Shown in pieces: positions 37,174 through 45,954 of a stretch of 64,000 nt of DNA (positions are counted from its first letter, which is position 1; each line of letters begins with the position of its first letter). Below the pieces are notes generated by a model, which was given only the letters and a program-made list of their open reading frames with translations, had not been told where the DNA came from and ran no database searches. Source of the DNA: CAMFLJ01 sp963702555 (GTDB lineage: Bacteria > Actinomycetota > Acidimicrobiia > Acidimicrobiales > Acidimicrobilacustridaceae); the NCBI GenBank assembly GCA_963702555.1, contig CAVPCW010000012.1, forward strand, positions 248,001 to 312,000, in the 5' to 3' direction. A program made the translations under genes and the position numbers.

Positions 37174-38018
37174 GACGGGTCGGGCGGGGCCGCCGAGCGG
37201 GCAGCCTTGGCCTCCCGGCGAGCGGCATCGGCCGCGTTGACGCGCTTCATGGTGCCGAGCGGATCGGCCTTGAAGGCCTCGACCGATGCCTGGTGGCCGG
37301 CGAGGGCCTGGAACTCCGAGCCGGCCCGGATGGCGGCCCGCACTCCCATGATCTCGGCCTGGCGGTGCACCATGCGCTTGTTGATCTGGGCCAGATCGGA
37401 CGCCACGCCCGCAATGACGGCGGCCACGTCGAGCACCTCTTCGTCGAGGGCGGCGGCCGGGAACGAACGGTTGGCCCAGCCCGCAGCCACGGCCTCGGGC
37501 CCGTTCATCGCGCCACCCGTGAGCATGATCTCCATGGCCCGGCGCATGCCCAGCAGCGGGGCGTGGTACTCGCAGTCCGGCGGGCTGGCGACCCGCACGA
37601 TCGGGTAGTCGATACGGGCGTCGTCGGCCACGTAGACGAGGTCGCACGCCTGGGCCAGCTCCGTGGCGCCGGCGATGGCGTAGCCGTGGACCTGGGCGAT
37701 GACCGGTTTGGCGAGGTCCCAGACATCGAACCAGTTCTGGGTGACGTGCCGGGCCCATGCGCCGTCGCCGGGCGCGGTGTGGAACGGCGGCTCGGACATG
37801 AGGTCGCCGCCGAGGTCGTAGCCGGCCGAGAAGCAGGCGCCCCCGCCGCGGATGATGGTGACGCGCACATCGGGATCGAGGTCGTGGGCCTCGAGGGCGG
37901 CGAGCAGCTCGGTGCGCATCGGCGTCGAGATGGCGTTGCGCTTCTCCGGCCGGTTCAGGGTGATGCGGGCGACGTACTCGAGGGGGTGATCGACGACGAT
38001 CGTCTCGTAGGTGCTCAC
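37170..38018 (-). CDS. Enoyl-CoA hydratase/isomerase family protein
   Basis: The 282-residue crotonase-fold protein has RITLNRPEKRNAISTPMRTE, the oxyanion-hole segment CFSAGYDLGGDL and KPVIAQVHGYAIAGATELAQ followed by ACDLVYVADDARIDYP. The usual first catalytic Glu position (in GGG.E) is replaced by a GATELA context and the second region reads VASPPDCEYHAPLLG, so hydratase chemistry is not certain; other crotonase reactions are possible. It starts with GTG, overlaps the LLM oxidoreductase stop, and is followed by an MFS exporter with a GTGA overlap. Confidence 0.85.
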   Translation of the reverse strand: MSTYETIVVDHPLEYVARITLNRPEKRNAISTPMRTELLAALEAHDLDPDVRVTIIRGGGACFSAGYDLGGDLMSEPPFHTAPGDGAWARHVTQNWFDVWDLAKPVIAQVHGYAIAGATELAQACDLVYVADDARIDYPIVRVASPPDCEYHAPLLGMRRAMEIMLTGGAMNGPEAVAAGWANRSFPAAALDEEVLDVAAVIAGVASDLAQINKRMVHRQAEIMGVRAAIRAGSEFQALAGHQASVEAFKADPLGTMKRVNAADAARREAKAARSAAPPDPS

Positions 38019-39067
38019 GATTCCGCCTCCGCGGTGTCACGGACGCCGGCGAGGTCGGCGACCAGTTCCAGTCCCTCGATGCCGTCGGTGCGCACGATCA
38101 GGCCGGTGAGCCCGCTCGGCACCACCGATCCCCACCTCTCGCGCATCCGCTTCTCGGTGCCGAAGAGGGCGCCCTCCTCGATGTACTCGTCGGGCACGGC
38201 CGCCACCGCTTCCTCCTTGCGGCCGGCGAGCCACAGCTCCTGGATGCGGGCCGCCGCCTCGGGGAAGCCCCGACGGGCCATGGCCGCCCGGTGGTAGTTG
38301 TGCGTGGCCGACCCCATGCCGCCCACGTACATGGCGGTGAGCGGCTTCTTCGACTCGATGGTGGCCTTGACGTCGTCGGTGAACTCGACGGCGACACCGC
38401 CGAAGATCTCGAAGTTCTCGGGGCGGCCGCCGCGGCGGGCGAAGCCCTTCTCGAGCGAGGGGCCGTAGACACCCTCGCCCTCGGCACCCCAGCCCATGGG
38501 GAGCATGCCGTCGCACACCTCGGCGGTGAGCTCGGTGTTGAGCGGGCCGCCGGCGGCCAGCCAGATCTCGACCTCGCCGGCCGGGTGGAGGATCGAGCGC
38601 AGCGGCTTGCCCTGCCCGACCGCCCCCGGGCCGTTGTACGGCAGCGGGAACTCGGGGCCGTCGTTGGTGAGCGGCTCGCGAGCGAACACCTTGCGCATGA
38701 TGGCGACGTACTCACGCAGGCGCTGGTTCGGGCTCCCCCAGGGCTGGCCGTACCAGCCCTCGACGATCTGGGGGCCCGACACGCCGAGGCCGATGATGAC
38801 CCGGTTGCCGCCGGCCAGCGCATCGATGGTGAGGGCGTGCATGGCGGTGGCCGCAGGCGTGCGGGCGGCGATCTGCACCACGCCCGTGCCGAGCTTGATG
38901 CGGCTGGTGACCGCAGCGAGGTACGCCAGCGGCGAGAGGGCGTCGGAGCCGTAGGCCTCCGCCGTCCAGACCGAGTGGTACCCGAGCGCTTCGGCCCGTT
39001 GGACCTGCGCGACCGGCACCTCCAGCGTGGCCCCCCGGTACAGGTCGAGGCCGAGTGCGAGCTTCAT
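38015..39067 (-). CDS. LLM-class F420-dependent oxidoreductase
   Basis: The 350-residue TIM-barrel protein has the luciferase-like signatures MKLALGLDLYRGATLEVPVA, HSVWTAEAYGSDALSPLAYL, TSRIKLGTGVVQIAARTPAA and NRVIIGLGVSGPQIVEGWYG. In actinobacteria most such proteins use F420 rather than FMN; the cofactor here is inferred from that. The start at 39067 overlaps the upstream MFS stop (ATGA). The substrate is probably a lipid-like or xenobiotic compound, given the enoyl-CoA hydratase that overlaps it downstream. Confidence 0.88.
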   Translation of the reverse strand: MKLALGLDLYRGATLEVPVAQVQRAEALGYHSVWTAEAYGSDALSPLAYLAAVTSRIKLGTGVVQIAARTPAATAMHALTIDALAGGNRVIIGLGVSGPQIVEGWYGQPWGSPNQRLREYVAIMRKVFAREPLTNDGPEFPLPYNGPGAVGQGKPLRSILHPAGEVEIWLAAGGPLNTELTAEVCDGMLPMGWGAEGEGVYGPSLEKGFARRGGRPENFEIFGGVAVEFTDDVKATIESKKPLTAMYVGGMGSATHNYHRAAMARRGFPEAAARIQELWLAGRKEEAVAAVPDEYIEEGALFGTEKRMRERWGSVVPSGLTGLIVRTDGIEGLELVADLAGVRDTAEAES

Positions 39068-40603
39068 CGAGTCGTCTCCCCCTTCATCGGCGCAGTCTCC
39101 CACGCCGGGCCGTGCCGTTGGTCACCCGACCGTCGACCCGGACCAGCGACCCCGACCCCGATGCGTCGGTCGACCGCCGGCCGTCGACGCGGGGCGGCCA
39201 GGGCCGCGCGCCCCGGCACCCGGCGGGACAGCACCATCCCCACGACCGCCACCGCCGCCCCGAGCAGGTAGACCGCCACCAGGCCCGGGGTGTCGGAGTC
39301 GGTGGCCGCCACGCCCAGCGCCACCAGCACGCCACCGACACCCGAGCCGAGGGCGGTGCCGAGCATGTCGGAGAGCTGCAACGAGGACGTGGCCCGCCCC
39401 TCCTGCCCCTCCGGGGCCACGTGGAGGGTGACGACCGAGAGCGGGGCGTAGGCGAGGCCGATGCCGAAGCCGGCGATCGACCAGCACGAGATGCCGACCG
39501 CGGCCGGGACCGACGGCACGAGCACGAGCAACATGGCGAGCGACCCCAGCGCCACCCCGGCGAAGCCGGCGGCCACGAACCGCGCTGCACCGAACCGGAC
39601 GAGCCACCGGGCCTGGAGCCACGACGCGGCGGTCCAGGTGAGGGTGGCGGCGGTGAGGGCGATGCCGGCGACCGCGGCAGAGCAGGCCCCGGACGGTGAT
39701 CAGCGCGTAGGAGACGTAGGCATCGCCCGCGAAGAAGGCGAAGGTGAGCACACCGCGGATCAGCACCGAGGCGGGCAGGCCCTTGCGGGCGACGAGCGTG
39801 CCGGGCGGGACGAGGCGCCGGAAGGCGGGCAGGCCGAGCGCCACGCCGACCACCACCAGCGCGACGCCGACGAGCACCGAACCGGCCCCGAGGCCGGCGA
39901 GCAGGAGCGCGGCCCCGGCCGCCACCATGACGGCGTTGAGCAGGTTCGACTCCCCCGAGGGCTCCTCAGGGGCCGGGATGCGGGCGACGCCGGCGAGGGC
40001 CAACAGACCGATCACCCCGCAGAGCGGCAGCAGGCCGAGGAACACCCAGCGCCAGCCGAACGCGGAGCCGATGACCCCGGCCAGCGCGGGCCCGGCGACC
40101 GATGGGATGACCCAGGCGCTCGAGATCAGGGCGAACATCGTGGGCCGCTGCTCGTGGGGGTAGCCCCGCCCGATGCATACGTAGGAGATGGCGGGCATCG
40201 CCCCGGCGCCGAGGCCCTGCAGGGCCCGCCCGAGGACGAGCACGAGCATCGTCGGCGCCAGGCCACCGACCACGAGCCCGATGGCGAACACCACCAGCCC
40301 CGCGGCGAACGGCACCGCGGGGCGCATGCGGTCGGCGGCGGTTCCTGCCACCACGATGCCGATGAGGTTCCCGAGGAAGAAGGCGCTGAACACCCAGCCG
40401 TAGAGCCAGAGGTCGCCGAGGTCCTCCTCGACCAGGGGCATCACCGTGCTGATCGCCAGCGACTCGAACGCCACCAGGGTGACGATCATCACGAGGCCGC
40501 TCGTGAGCATCCGTCGACCGGGTGAGAACACGCCGGGCGCGGAGGTGCCCGCGGCCGGGTCGGTCGCGGGCACCTCCTCCGAACGTTCGGGCGACGATGT
40601 CAC
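39064..40603 (-). CDS. MFS transporter (DHA1/DHA2-like), frameshifted
   Basis: The protein begins MTSSPERSEEVPATDPAAGT and has helix 1 GLVMIVTLVAFESLAISTVM, motif A-like GIVVAGTAADRMRP, helix 4/5 region RALQGLGAGAMPAISYVCIG, and SSAWVIPSVAGPALAGVIGS (motif C-like). A break near 39680 moves the last four helices (AGFAGVALGSLAMLLVLVPS, FGIGLAYAPLSVVTLHVAPE, DMLGTALGSGVGGVLVALGV) to another frame, which stops at 39064 in an ATGA overlap with the LLM gene. It is the first gene of the four-gene operon. Substrate unknown. Confidence 0.8.
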
Positions 40604-40647
40604 CCGGGCAGGTTACGGCCGGCTGCCGCCGGCCCGTTCCTGGTGGA

Positions 40648-41073
40648 TCAGGCCCGCTCGGGCCCGGCGGGGCCCACGTAGGCCGACGAGCCGAAGCCGA
40701 GCATCGGGTAGAAGATGAAGCTCAGGAGCCACAGGCCGATGCCGTAGCCGGCGGTCTTCCCGAACGACTTCGCCAGGTCGATCGACAGGATCGCCAGCAC
40801 GACGATGTTGACGATCGGGATGTAGAGCAGGACCACCCACCACGCGGGGCGGCCGCTGATCTTGGCGATGGGCAGGAAGGCGATCGGATAGAGGCAGCCG
40901 GTGAGAAGGAGCAGCGACCACGCGCCCGACTCGCCACCCTTCTCGAGGACCTTCCAGAAGCCGATGAGCTGAAGGATGATGAAGATGGCGACGATGCCGA
41001 GGGTGACGAACGCACCTGCGCCACCACCCGAGCTGCTGCTCGTCGTCTCGATGGTCACCTGACCGAGAAGCAT
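40648..41073 (-). CDS. DUF5684-type small membrane protein
   Basis: The 141-residue protein has a Ser/Gly-rich N-terminus and four hydrophobic segments, with KISGRPAWWVVLLYIPIVNI and a C-terminal MLGFGSSAYVGPAGPE, matching DUF5684 proteins that are often mis-labelled signal peptidase I. There is no catalytic Ser/Lys pair. Function is unknown. I chose the ATG of MLLGQVTIETTS, which has AGGGAGG upstream in the right place. Confidence 0.8.
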   Translation of the reverse strand: MLLGQVTIETTSSSSGGGAGAFVTLGIVAIFIILQLIGFWKVLEKGGESGAWSLLLLTGCLYPIAFLPIAKISGRPAWWVVLLYIPIVNIVVLAILSIDLAKSFGKTAGYGIGLWLLSFIFYPMLGFGSSAYVGPAGPERA

Positions 41074-41179
41074 GGACCCCTCCCTTGGGACTCGTCGACC
41101 GTTTGCCGACGAACGAAAGGTAGGGGGTGCCGGGCTCCGCATCGGGGATCCCACGGCCTGGTTCGGGACCGCCGCGCAG

Positions 41180-41253
41180 TGCCCCCGCCAGGATTCGAAC
41201 CCGGAACCTGCCGGGTAGAAACCGGCTGCTCTATCCAGTTGAGCTACGGAGGC
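41180..41253 (-). tRNA. tRNA-Arg(TCT)
   Basis: On the minus strand the acceptor is GCCTCCG with CGGGGGC, discriminator A. The anticodon arm is GCCGG-TTTCTAC-CCGGC (anticodon TCT), and the T arm CCGGG-TTCGAAT-CCTGG has one G-T pair. CCA is not encoded. Confidence 0.93.
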
Positions 41254-41358
41254 GTCCCGCCAGGCTATGCGCCGTCGCCACGGCGGCCGGGAACGCCGCC
41301 AACGGGTTCACGTTTGGCGGGGACCCCCACCCTCTGCCCTATGCTGCTCACCCTCATG

Positions 41359-41436
41359 GTGGCTGTAGCTCAGCTCGGTTAGAGCGCCAGGTTGTGGCCC
41401 TGGAGGCCGGGGGTTCAAGTCCCCTCAGCCACCCCA
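41359..41436 (+). tRNA. tRNA-His(GTG)
   Basis: The acceptor is GTGGCTG with CAGCCAC and the anticodon arm is CCAGG-TTGTGGC-CCTGG (anticodon GTG). An encoded G at 41358 supplies the -1 guanosine needed by histidyl-tRNA synthetase, opposite discriminator C. CCA is encoded (41434-41436). Confidence 0.95.
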
Positions 41437-41516
41437 TGGACGACGGTGGTCACCCGCTCCGGCGGGTGGCCGCCGTCGCTCGCATCGCTTCGGCGGTGGT
41501 AGATTGCACAACCCGA

Positions 41517-41588
41517 GCGCCTCTAGCTCAATGGCAGAGCAACGGACTCTTAATCCGCAGGTTCTGGGTTCGAATCCCAGGGGGCGTA
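41517..41588 (+). tRNA. tRNA-Lys(CTT)
   Basis: The acceptor is GCGCCTC with GGGGCGT, discriminator A. The anticodon loop CTCTTAA gives anticodon CTT, and the T arm is CTGGG-TTCGAAT-CCCAG. CCA is not encoded. Confidence 0.93.
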
Positions 41589-41604
41589 CTCGAGCAGCAC
41601 CAGC

Positions 41605-41630
41605 AAGGCCCGGACTCCGGTCCGGGCCTT
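41605..41630. terminator. Hairpin between tRNA-Lys and the sedolisin gene
   Basis: A perfect ten-base stem AAGGCCCGGA/TCCGGGCCTT with a six-base loop lies 16 bases after tRNA-Lys and 40 bases beyond the stop of the convergent sedolisin gene. A-rich start and T-rich end allow use in both directions. Confidence 0.65.
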
Positions 41631-41670
41631 CTGCGTTCCCATGGCCTCTCTCGACCTCTCTCGACCTCGC

Positions 41671-43017
41671 TCAGCCGGTGAAGGCGGGGAGGACCGCGGC
41701 CGGCTCGGCTGGGGTGGCGGGGAGCGGTTGGAAGGCCAGCGCGGCGTAGAGGGCGGAGAAGTCGAGCTCGCCGAGACCGGTGGTCTGGTCGTAGCCCACC
41801 CGGGCCGAGCAACAGCCCTTCTGATGGGTGTCGTTGTCCCCGACGGTGACGTCGTGGAACACCGCGCCGTACACCGCCGGGTCGCCCGCCAGGCGGTAGA
41901 GCTCGGGACCGAGGCGGGTCGGAACCGCGACGCCGGCATCGAGCAGCGCCCCACGGACGATGGCCAGCCCGGCGGCGTGGAAGGGCCCGGTCATGCTGTC
42001 GCCGTCGACGGCGCGCCACTCCCAGCCCGGGCCGGACGAAGCCGGCGTCAGCATCTCGTAGCCCGGGTCGCCGGCGAGGCTCGCCACGTCGGGCACCATG
42101 CGCGTCGGGCTGCTCAGCCCGCCCGGCGCGGCGGCCTGCCACGAGGGGATCGGCCACCTCTCGCTCGCCCCTCCCCCGGTGCCCGAGCAGTCGTCGGTGC
42201 GCCATACGACGTCGCCGTCGGGCGTGATGGGGTCGTCATGGGGCGGGACCTTCACCCCACCGGTGCCGAGCACGTAGGCCGAGCTCGCCGGGTAGTCGAC
42301 CGCCAGCTCGGTGGAGCCACTGGCGCAGTCGCCCTTCGTGGCGCACGCCGACGACCCGGAGTCGCCGGCACCCTTGATGATCCACACACCCCTGGCCGCC
42401 GCGTCGGCGAGGATCGCCTCGGTCGAGTCGAGGTCACCCCACCTCGACTCGCAGGCGTTGTAGCTGATGGAGATGATGTCGACGAGCTCGCCTCCGGTGT
42501 TGGCCGGGTCGAGGGCGGCCTCGAGGAGCGGGTTCATCGTGGTGGCGTCCACCCGGCCGTGCGGTGAGGCGAACACGTCGAGGCGCTCGATCCCGTGGGC
42601 GATGCCAGCCACCAGCTCGGCGTCGGACATCGACTCGCCGCTGGGCTCGAGCGGGGTGGCCGGCGTGCCGATCACGTGCAGCTCGAAGTCGAGGCGGGGC
42701 ACGCCCATGCAGTCGGAGTACTGGTCGAGCCGATGCTGGTCGACGATCGCACCGAACTGGAGCTGGGCCACCCGGATCCCCGCGCCCCGATGCCCGGCCT
42801 CGGTCAGCGTGGTGAGCCCGGACCTGGCGATCGCCTCCGACGGGAACAGCCCGAGCCCGCCGGTCCAGTCGCACGCCGGGTCGAGGGCCGACGAGCGGGC
42901 GGCAGCCGGCTCGGCCCCGTCGGCCACCCGGACCGGGAGCACGACCAGTGCCGCCAGCAGCGACATCGCCACCACTGTTGCGCGCAGGCCCCGGGCACGG
43001 GGTCGACGAGGATCCAT
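41671..43017 (-). CDS. Sedolisin-family (S53) secreted serine-carboxyl peptidase
   Basis: The 448-residue protein has a signal peptide (LRATVVAMSLLAALVVLPVR) and the S53 core: Glu128 and Asp132 in GESMSDAELVAGIAHG (the E-x3-D pair), DIISISYNACES, GAGDSGSSAC (oxyanion region), VPDVASLAGDPGYEM, the nucleophile Ser341 in GDSMTGPFHAAGLAI, and a calcium-type end DVTVGDN with GYDQTTGLGELDFS. A long inhibitory propeptide, normal for the family, is absent or very short here, since the mature-domain-like sequence starts soon after the signal. It would act outside the cell, usually at acid pH. It is monocistronic. Confidence 0.8.
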   Translation of the reverse strand: MDPRRPRARGLRATVVAMSLLAALVVLPVRVADGAEPAAARSSALDPACDWTGGLGLFPSEAIARSGLTTLTEAGHRGAGIRVAQLQFGAIVDQHRLDQYSDCMGVPRLDFELHVIGTPATPLEPSGESMSDAELVAGIAHGIERLDVFASPHGRVDATTMNPLLEAALDPANTGGELVDIISISYNACESRWGDLDSTEAILADAAARGVWIIKGAGDSGSSACATKGDCASGSTELAVDYPASSAYVLGTGGVKVPPHDDPITPDGDVVWRTDDCSGTGGGASERWPIPSWQAAAPGGLSSPTRMVPDVASLAGDPGYEMLTPASSGPGWEWRAVDGDSMTGPFHAAGLAIVRGALLDAGVAVPTRLGPELYRLAGDPAVYGAVFHDVTVGDNDTHQKGCCSARVGYDQTTGLGELDFSALYAALAFQPLPATPAEPAAVLPAFTG

Positions 43018-43163
43018 GGCGCAGGAGCCTGCCACGTGGCCCTCCTGCGTGCCTCGACTGGCCGAGTGAGGTCGGGACTTCCGTCGGTAGGCACGGGATT
43101 CCTCACTCCTAGGCTTGGGGCGAGCGCACGACCGCGCGCGAGGAGCCTGAACTGATCGAGGAC

Positions 43164-45239
43164 ATGGCCGGATCCGGCGGGACCCCGGCTTCTCGCAACG
43201 AGAGCGAGGAGCGGTTCTACCGCGCGTTCGCCCACGCCCCGTTCGGGATGGTCGTGGTCGACCGCGACGGCACCGTCCTCGAGGCCAACGAGGCGTTCGG
43301 GGCCATGATCGGCATCGACCCCGACCACATCGTCGGCACCGGCGAGGCCGACCACGTCATCGACGACGACCCGGCCCAGGTGCTCGAGTGGACCGCCCTG
43401 GGTGAGCCCGACCTCGTGGTCAGCGACCGGCGGTATCGCCACGCCGACGGCCACACGGTCTTCGCCCGCTGCACCATCCGCATGGAGCGCGACACCGCCG
43501 GCCGCCTCGCCGGCCAGTTCGTGCACATCGCCGACCTCACCCGCCTGCGCCAGACCGAGGACGCGCTGGCCACCTCCGAGGCCCGGTTCCGACGGGCCTT
43601 CGACGAGGCCCCGATCGGCATGGCGCTGGGCTCCGCCGACAGCCGGCTCATGTGGGTGAACGACGCGTTCTGCGCGCTGCTCGGCCGCCCCTGGGTCGAG
43701 GTGGTGGGGCGCCTCGCCACCGACTTCGTGCACTCCGACGACCTCCGCGAGGCCGAGGATCTCATCACCTCGGGCCAGGGCGACGAGAGCCTGGAGGAGC
43801 GGCCCGTGATCCGGCTCATGCGCCCGGACGGGGGCGTCGTGTGGGGCCAGGTCTCACTCTCCCGCCTCACCGGCGACGGGCCCGAGGCCGAGGCCGAGGC
43901 CACCCCGCTCCTGCTCGCCCAGGTCGTCGACGTGAGCGCCGCCCACGAGGCCGAGGCCCGCCTCGCCCACCAGGCCACCCACGACGCCCTGACCGGCCTC
44001 CCCAACCGCACCCTCCTGCTCGACCGCCTGGCCCAGGCCATGCACCGCAGGGTGCGCACCGGCGGCGAGGTGGTCGTCCTCTTCCTCGACCTCGACGACT
44101 TCAAGGTCGTCAACGACGGCCTCGGCCACGCCGCCGGCGACGAGATGCTCGTGGAGGCCGCCCATCGACTGCGCCGCTGCGTCCGTCCCTCCGACACCGT
44201 CGCCCGCCTCGGTGGCGACGAGTTCGTGCTGGTCTGCGAGCTCGACCGCCCCCACGAGGTGGCGGCGCTGTGCGACCGGGTGCTCAGCGCCCTCGCCACG
44301 CCGGTGCGGATCGCGGGGCGCACGCTCGTCATGAGCGGCAGCCTCGGTGTGGTCATCGGCGACGACGACCAGGAGGCGGCCGATCTGCTCCGCGACGCCG
44401 ACCTCGCCATGTACCGCTCGAAGACCGACGGCCGGGGCCGGTCCACGCTGTTCACCGCCAGCCTGCGGGCGGAGGCGGTCACCCGGCTCGAGCAGGAGGC
44501 CGACCTGCGCACCGCCGTCGAGGAGAGCCAGCTCGAGGTCTACTACCAACCGGTCATCGACGCCGTCGACGGCACCGTCTCGGGGGCCGAGGCGCTCGTG
44601 CGCTGGCACCACCCGACGCGAGGCCTGCTCAACCCCGCCGACTTCCTCTCCGTCGCCGAGCGCAGCGGGCTCATCAGCGACCTCGGGCGGGTCGTGTTGG
44701 CCCAGGCCTGCTCGACCCTCGCCCGCTGGCAGTCCGAGGGCCACGCCATCCGGGTGAGCGTGAACCTCGCCCCTCGGCAGATCCTCGACGACGACCTGGT
44801 CGAGACCGTCCGCCTGGCCTGCGACCGCAGCGGCGCCGACCCGTCGGGCCTGGTGCTGGAGATCACCGAGAACGCCCTCATCGAGACCCTCGGCGTCGCC
44901 CGCACCCGGCTCCACGAGCTGAAGAAGCTCGGCGTGGCGCTGGCCCTCGACGACTTCGGCACCGGCTACAGCTCGCTGCAGTACCTCAAGGACCTGCCCG
45001 TCGACTTCGTGAAGATCGACCGGTCCTTCGTCGAGGGCCTGGGCGATGGCGACGACGGCGCCCTGGCCGACGCCATCATCGGCCTCGCCGACGCGCTCGA
45101 CCTCGTGAGCGTGGCCGAGGGGGTGGAGCGGCCCGACCAGCTCGAGCGGCTCCAGGCGATGGGCTGCGCCCTCCTGCAGGGCTTCCTGCTCGGCCGGCCC
45201 GCTCCCGCCGCCGAGATGGACTTCACCCCACGTTGGTGA
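43164..45239 (+). CDS. PAS-PAS-GGDEF-EAL cyclic-di-GMP signalling protein
   Basis: The 691-residue soluble protein has two PAS domains (about residues 15-125 and 135-255), GGDEF (265-425) and EAL (440-685). RLGGDEF is intact and preceded at the correct distance by RPSD (RxxD inhibitory site), so cyclase activity with product inhibition is possible. The EAL part has SGAEALVRW, ITENALIE and ALDDFGTGYSSLQYLKDLP, also intact, so phosphodiesterase activity is possible too. No membrane segment is visible; PAS ligands are unknown. The start context has GAGGAC just before the ATG. Cyclic-di-GMP could affect the pilus locus at the left edge, but nothing in the sequence links them. Confidence 0.92.
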   Translation: MAGSGGTPASRNESEERFYRAFAHAPFGMVVVDRDGTVLEANEAFGAMIGIDPDHIVGTGEADHVIDDDPAQVLEWTALGEPDLVVSDRRYRHADGHTVFARCTIRMERDTAGRLAGQFVHIADLTRLRQTEDALATSEARFRRAFDEAPIGMALGSADSRLMWVNDAFCALLGRPWVEVVGRLATDFVHSDDLREAEDLITSGQGDESLEERPVIRLMRPDGGVVWGQVSLSRLTGDGPEAEAEATPLLLAQVVDVSAAHEAEARLAHQATHDALTGLPNRTLLLDRLAQAMHRRVRTGGEVVVLFLDLDDFKVVNDGLGHAAGDEMLVEAAHRLRRCVRPSDTVARLGGDEFVLVCELDRPHEVAALCDRVLSALATPVRIAGRTLVMSGSLGVVIGDDDQEAADLLRDADLAMYRSKTDGRGRSTLFTASLRAEAVTRLEQEADLRTAVEESQLEVYYQPVIDAVDGTVSGAEALVRWHHPTRGLLNPADFLSVAERSGLISDLGRVVLAQACSTLARWQSEGHAIRVSVNLAPRQILDDDLVETVRLACDRSGADPSGLVLEITENALIETLGVARTRLHELKKLGVALALDDFGTGYSSLQYLKDLPVDFVKIDRSFVEGLGDGDDGALADAIIGLADALDLVSVAEGVERPDQLERLQAMGCALLQGFLLGRPAPAAEMDFTPRW

Positions 45240-45346
45240 GTCGGCTCATCATCTGAGCGGACGGTCGATCCGTTCGACCCCGGACGCGACACCGGCCGGC
45301 ACGGGTGCGGTGCGCACCCGGCCGGCCGGCAGCAGAACGAGCCCGA

Positions 45347-45793
45347 TCAGCGGCGGGCGGTGGCCTTCTTGGCCGGCGCCTTCTTGGCCGGGGCCTTCTT
45401 CGCCACGGCCTTCTTGGCGGGGGCCTTCTTCGCCACGGCCTTCTTGGCGGGGGCCTTCTTCGCCACGGCCTTCTTGGCGGGAGCAGCCTTCTTGGCGGCA
45501 GCCTTCTTCACCGGCTTGCCGGCGACGACGGCGTCCTTGAACGCCTTGAGGGGGGTGATGCGGGCGGCCTTCTTCGCCGGCACCTTGACCGGAGCGCCGG
45601 TCTGGGGGTTGCGGGCGATCCGCGGACCGCGCTCGACGCGCACGAACTTCGCGAAACCGGTGAGGACGACCGGCTCACCGCTGGCGACGGTGTCGGTGAC
45701 CGTCGAGACGAACTCGTTCAGCACGGCCTCGACATCTCGCTTGTCACGCCCGCTCCGCTCGGCGATGGCGGCGGCCAGCTCCTTCTTGTTCAA
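45347..45793 (-). CDS. hupB: HU-family DNA-binding protein with Lys/Ala-rich tail
   Basis: The HU fold (about 90 residues) reads LNKKELAAAIAERSGRDKRD, VASGEPVVLTGFAKFVRVER and GPRIARNPQTGAPVKVPAKK, with the DNA-intercalating Pro in RNPQTG. The remaining ~55 residues are KKAPAKKAVA-type repeats, like mycobacterial HupB/Hlp. The start is a TTG at 45793, decided by AAGGAGA eight bases upstream; longer in-frame starts add Arg/Pro-rich sequence not seen in HU. The tail is encoded by perfect 30-base tandem repeats, so its length may vary between strains. It compacts the nucleoid. Confidence 0.95.
   Translation of the reverse strand: MNKKELAAAIAERSGRDKRDVEAVLNEFVSTVTDTVASGEPVVLTGFAKFVRVERGPRIARNPQTGAPVKVPAKKAARITPLKAFKDAVVAGKPVKKAAAKKAAPAKKAVAKKAPAKKAVAKKAPAKKAVAKKAPAKKAPAKKATARR
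45391..45480 (-). repeat. Three perfect 30-bp tandem repeats in the hupB tail
   Basis: Units 45391-45420, 45421-45450 and 45451-45480 are identical and each encodes ten residues (KKAPAKKAVA phase). Being a multiple of three, copy-number change keeps the frame. Confidence 0.9.
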
Positions 45794-45813
45794 CGCTGTC
45801 TCCTTGTGTCGGT

Positions 45814-45833
45814 CATCGCCCACGTTGGCGATG
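45814..45833. promoter_or_regulatory. Palindrome upstream of hupB
   Basis: CATCGCC-CACGTT-GGCGATG, perfect seven-base arms, lies 21 bases upstream of the TTG start, in the probable 5' leader. It could be an operator or an RNA hairpin; I cannot tell which. Confidence 0.35.
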
Positions 45834-45954
45834 GGGCCCTCGTGGGCCGAACCGGTAAAGCGTCGCGCACCCGGACGCCGCGCGCGCGGCACCAGGCCCG
45901 TCCGAACGGCCCTTTTTCAGCCGATCGTCGGGCGGGAGGGCGCCGATGACCTCG

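Noticed and set aside
45391..45480. CRISPR-like repeat array
   Set aside because: The 30-base units are directly adjacent without spacers and encode the HupB tail in frame.
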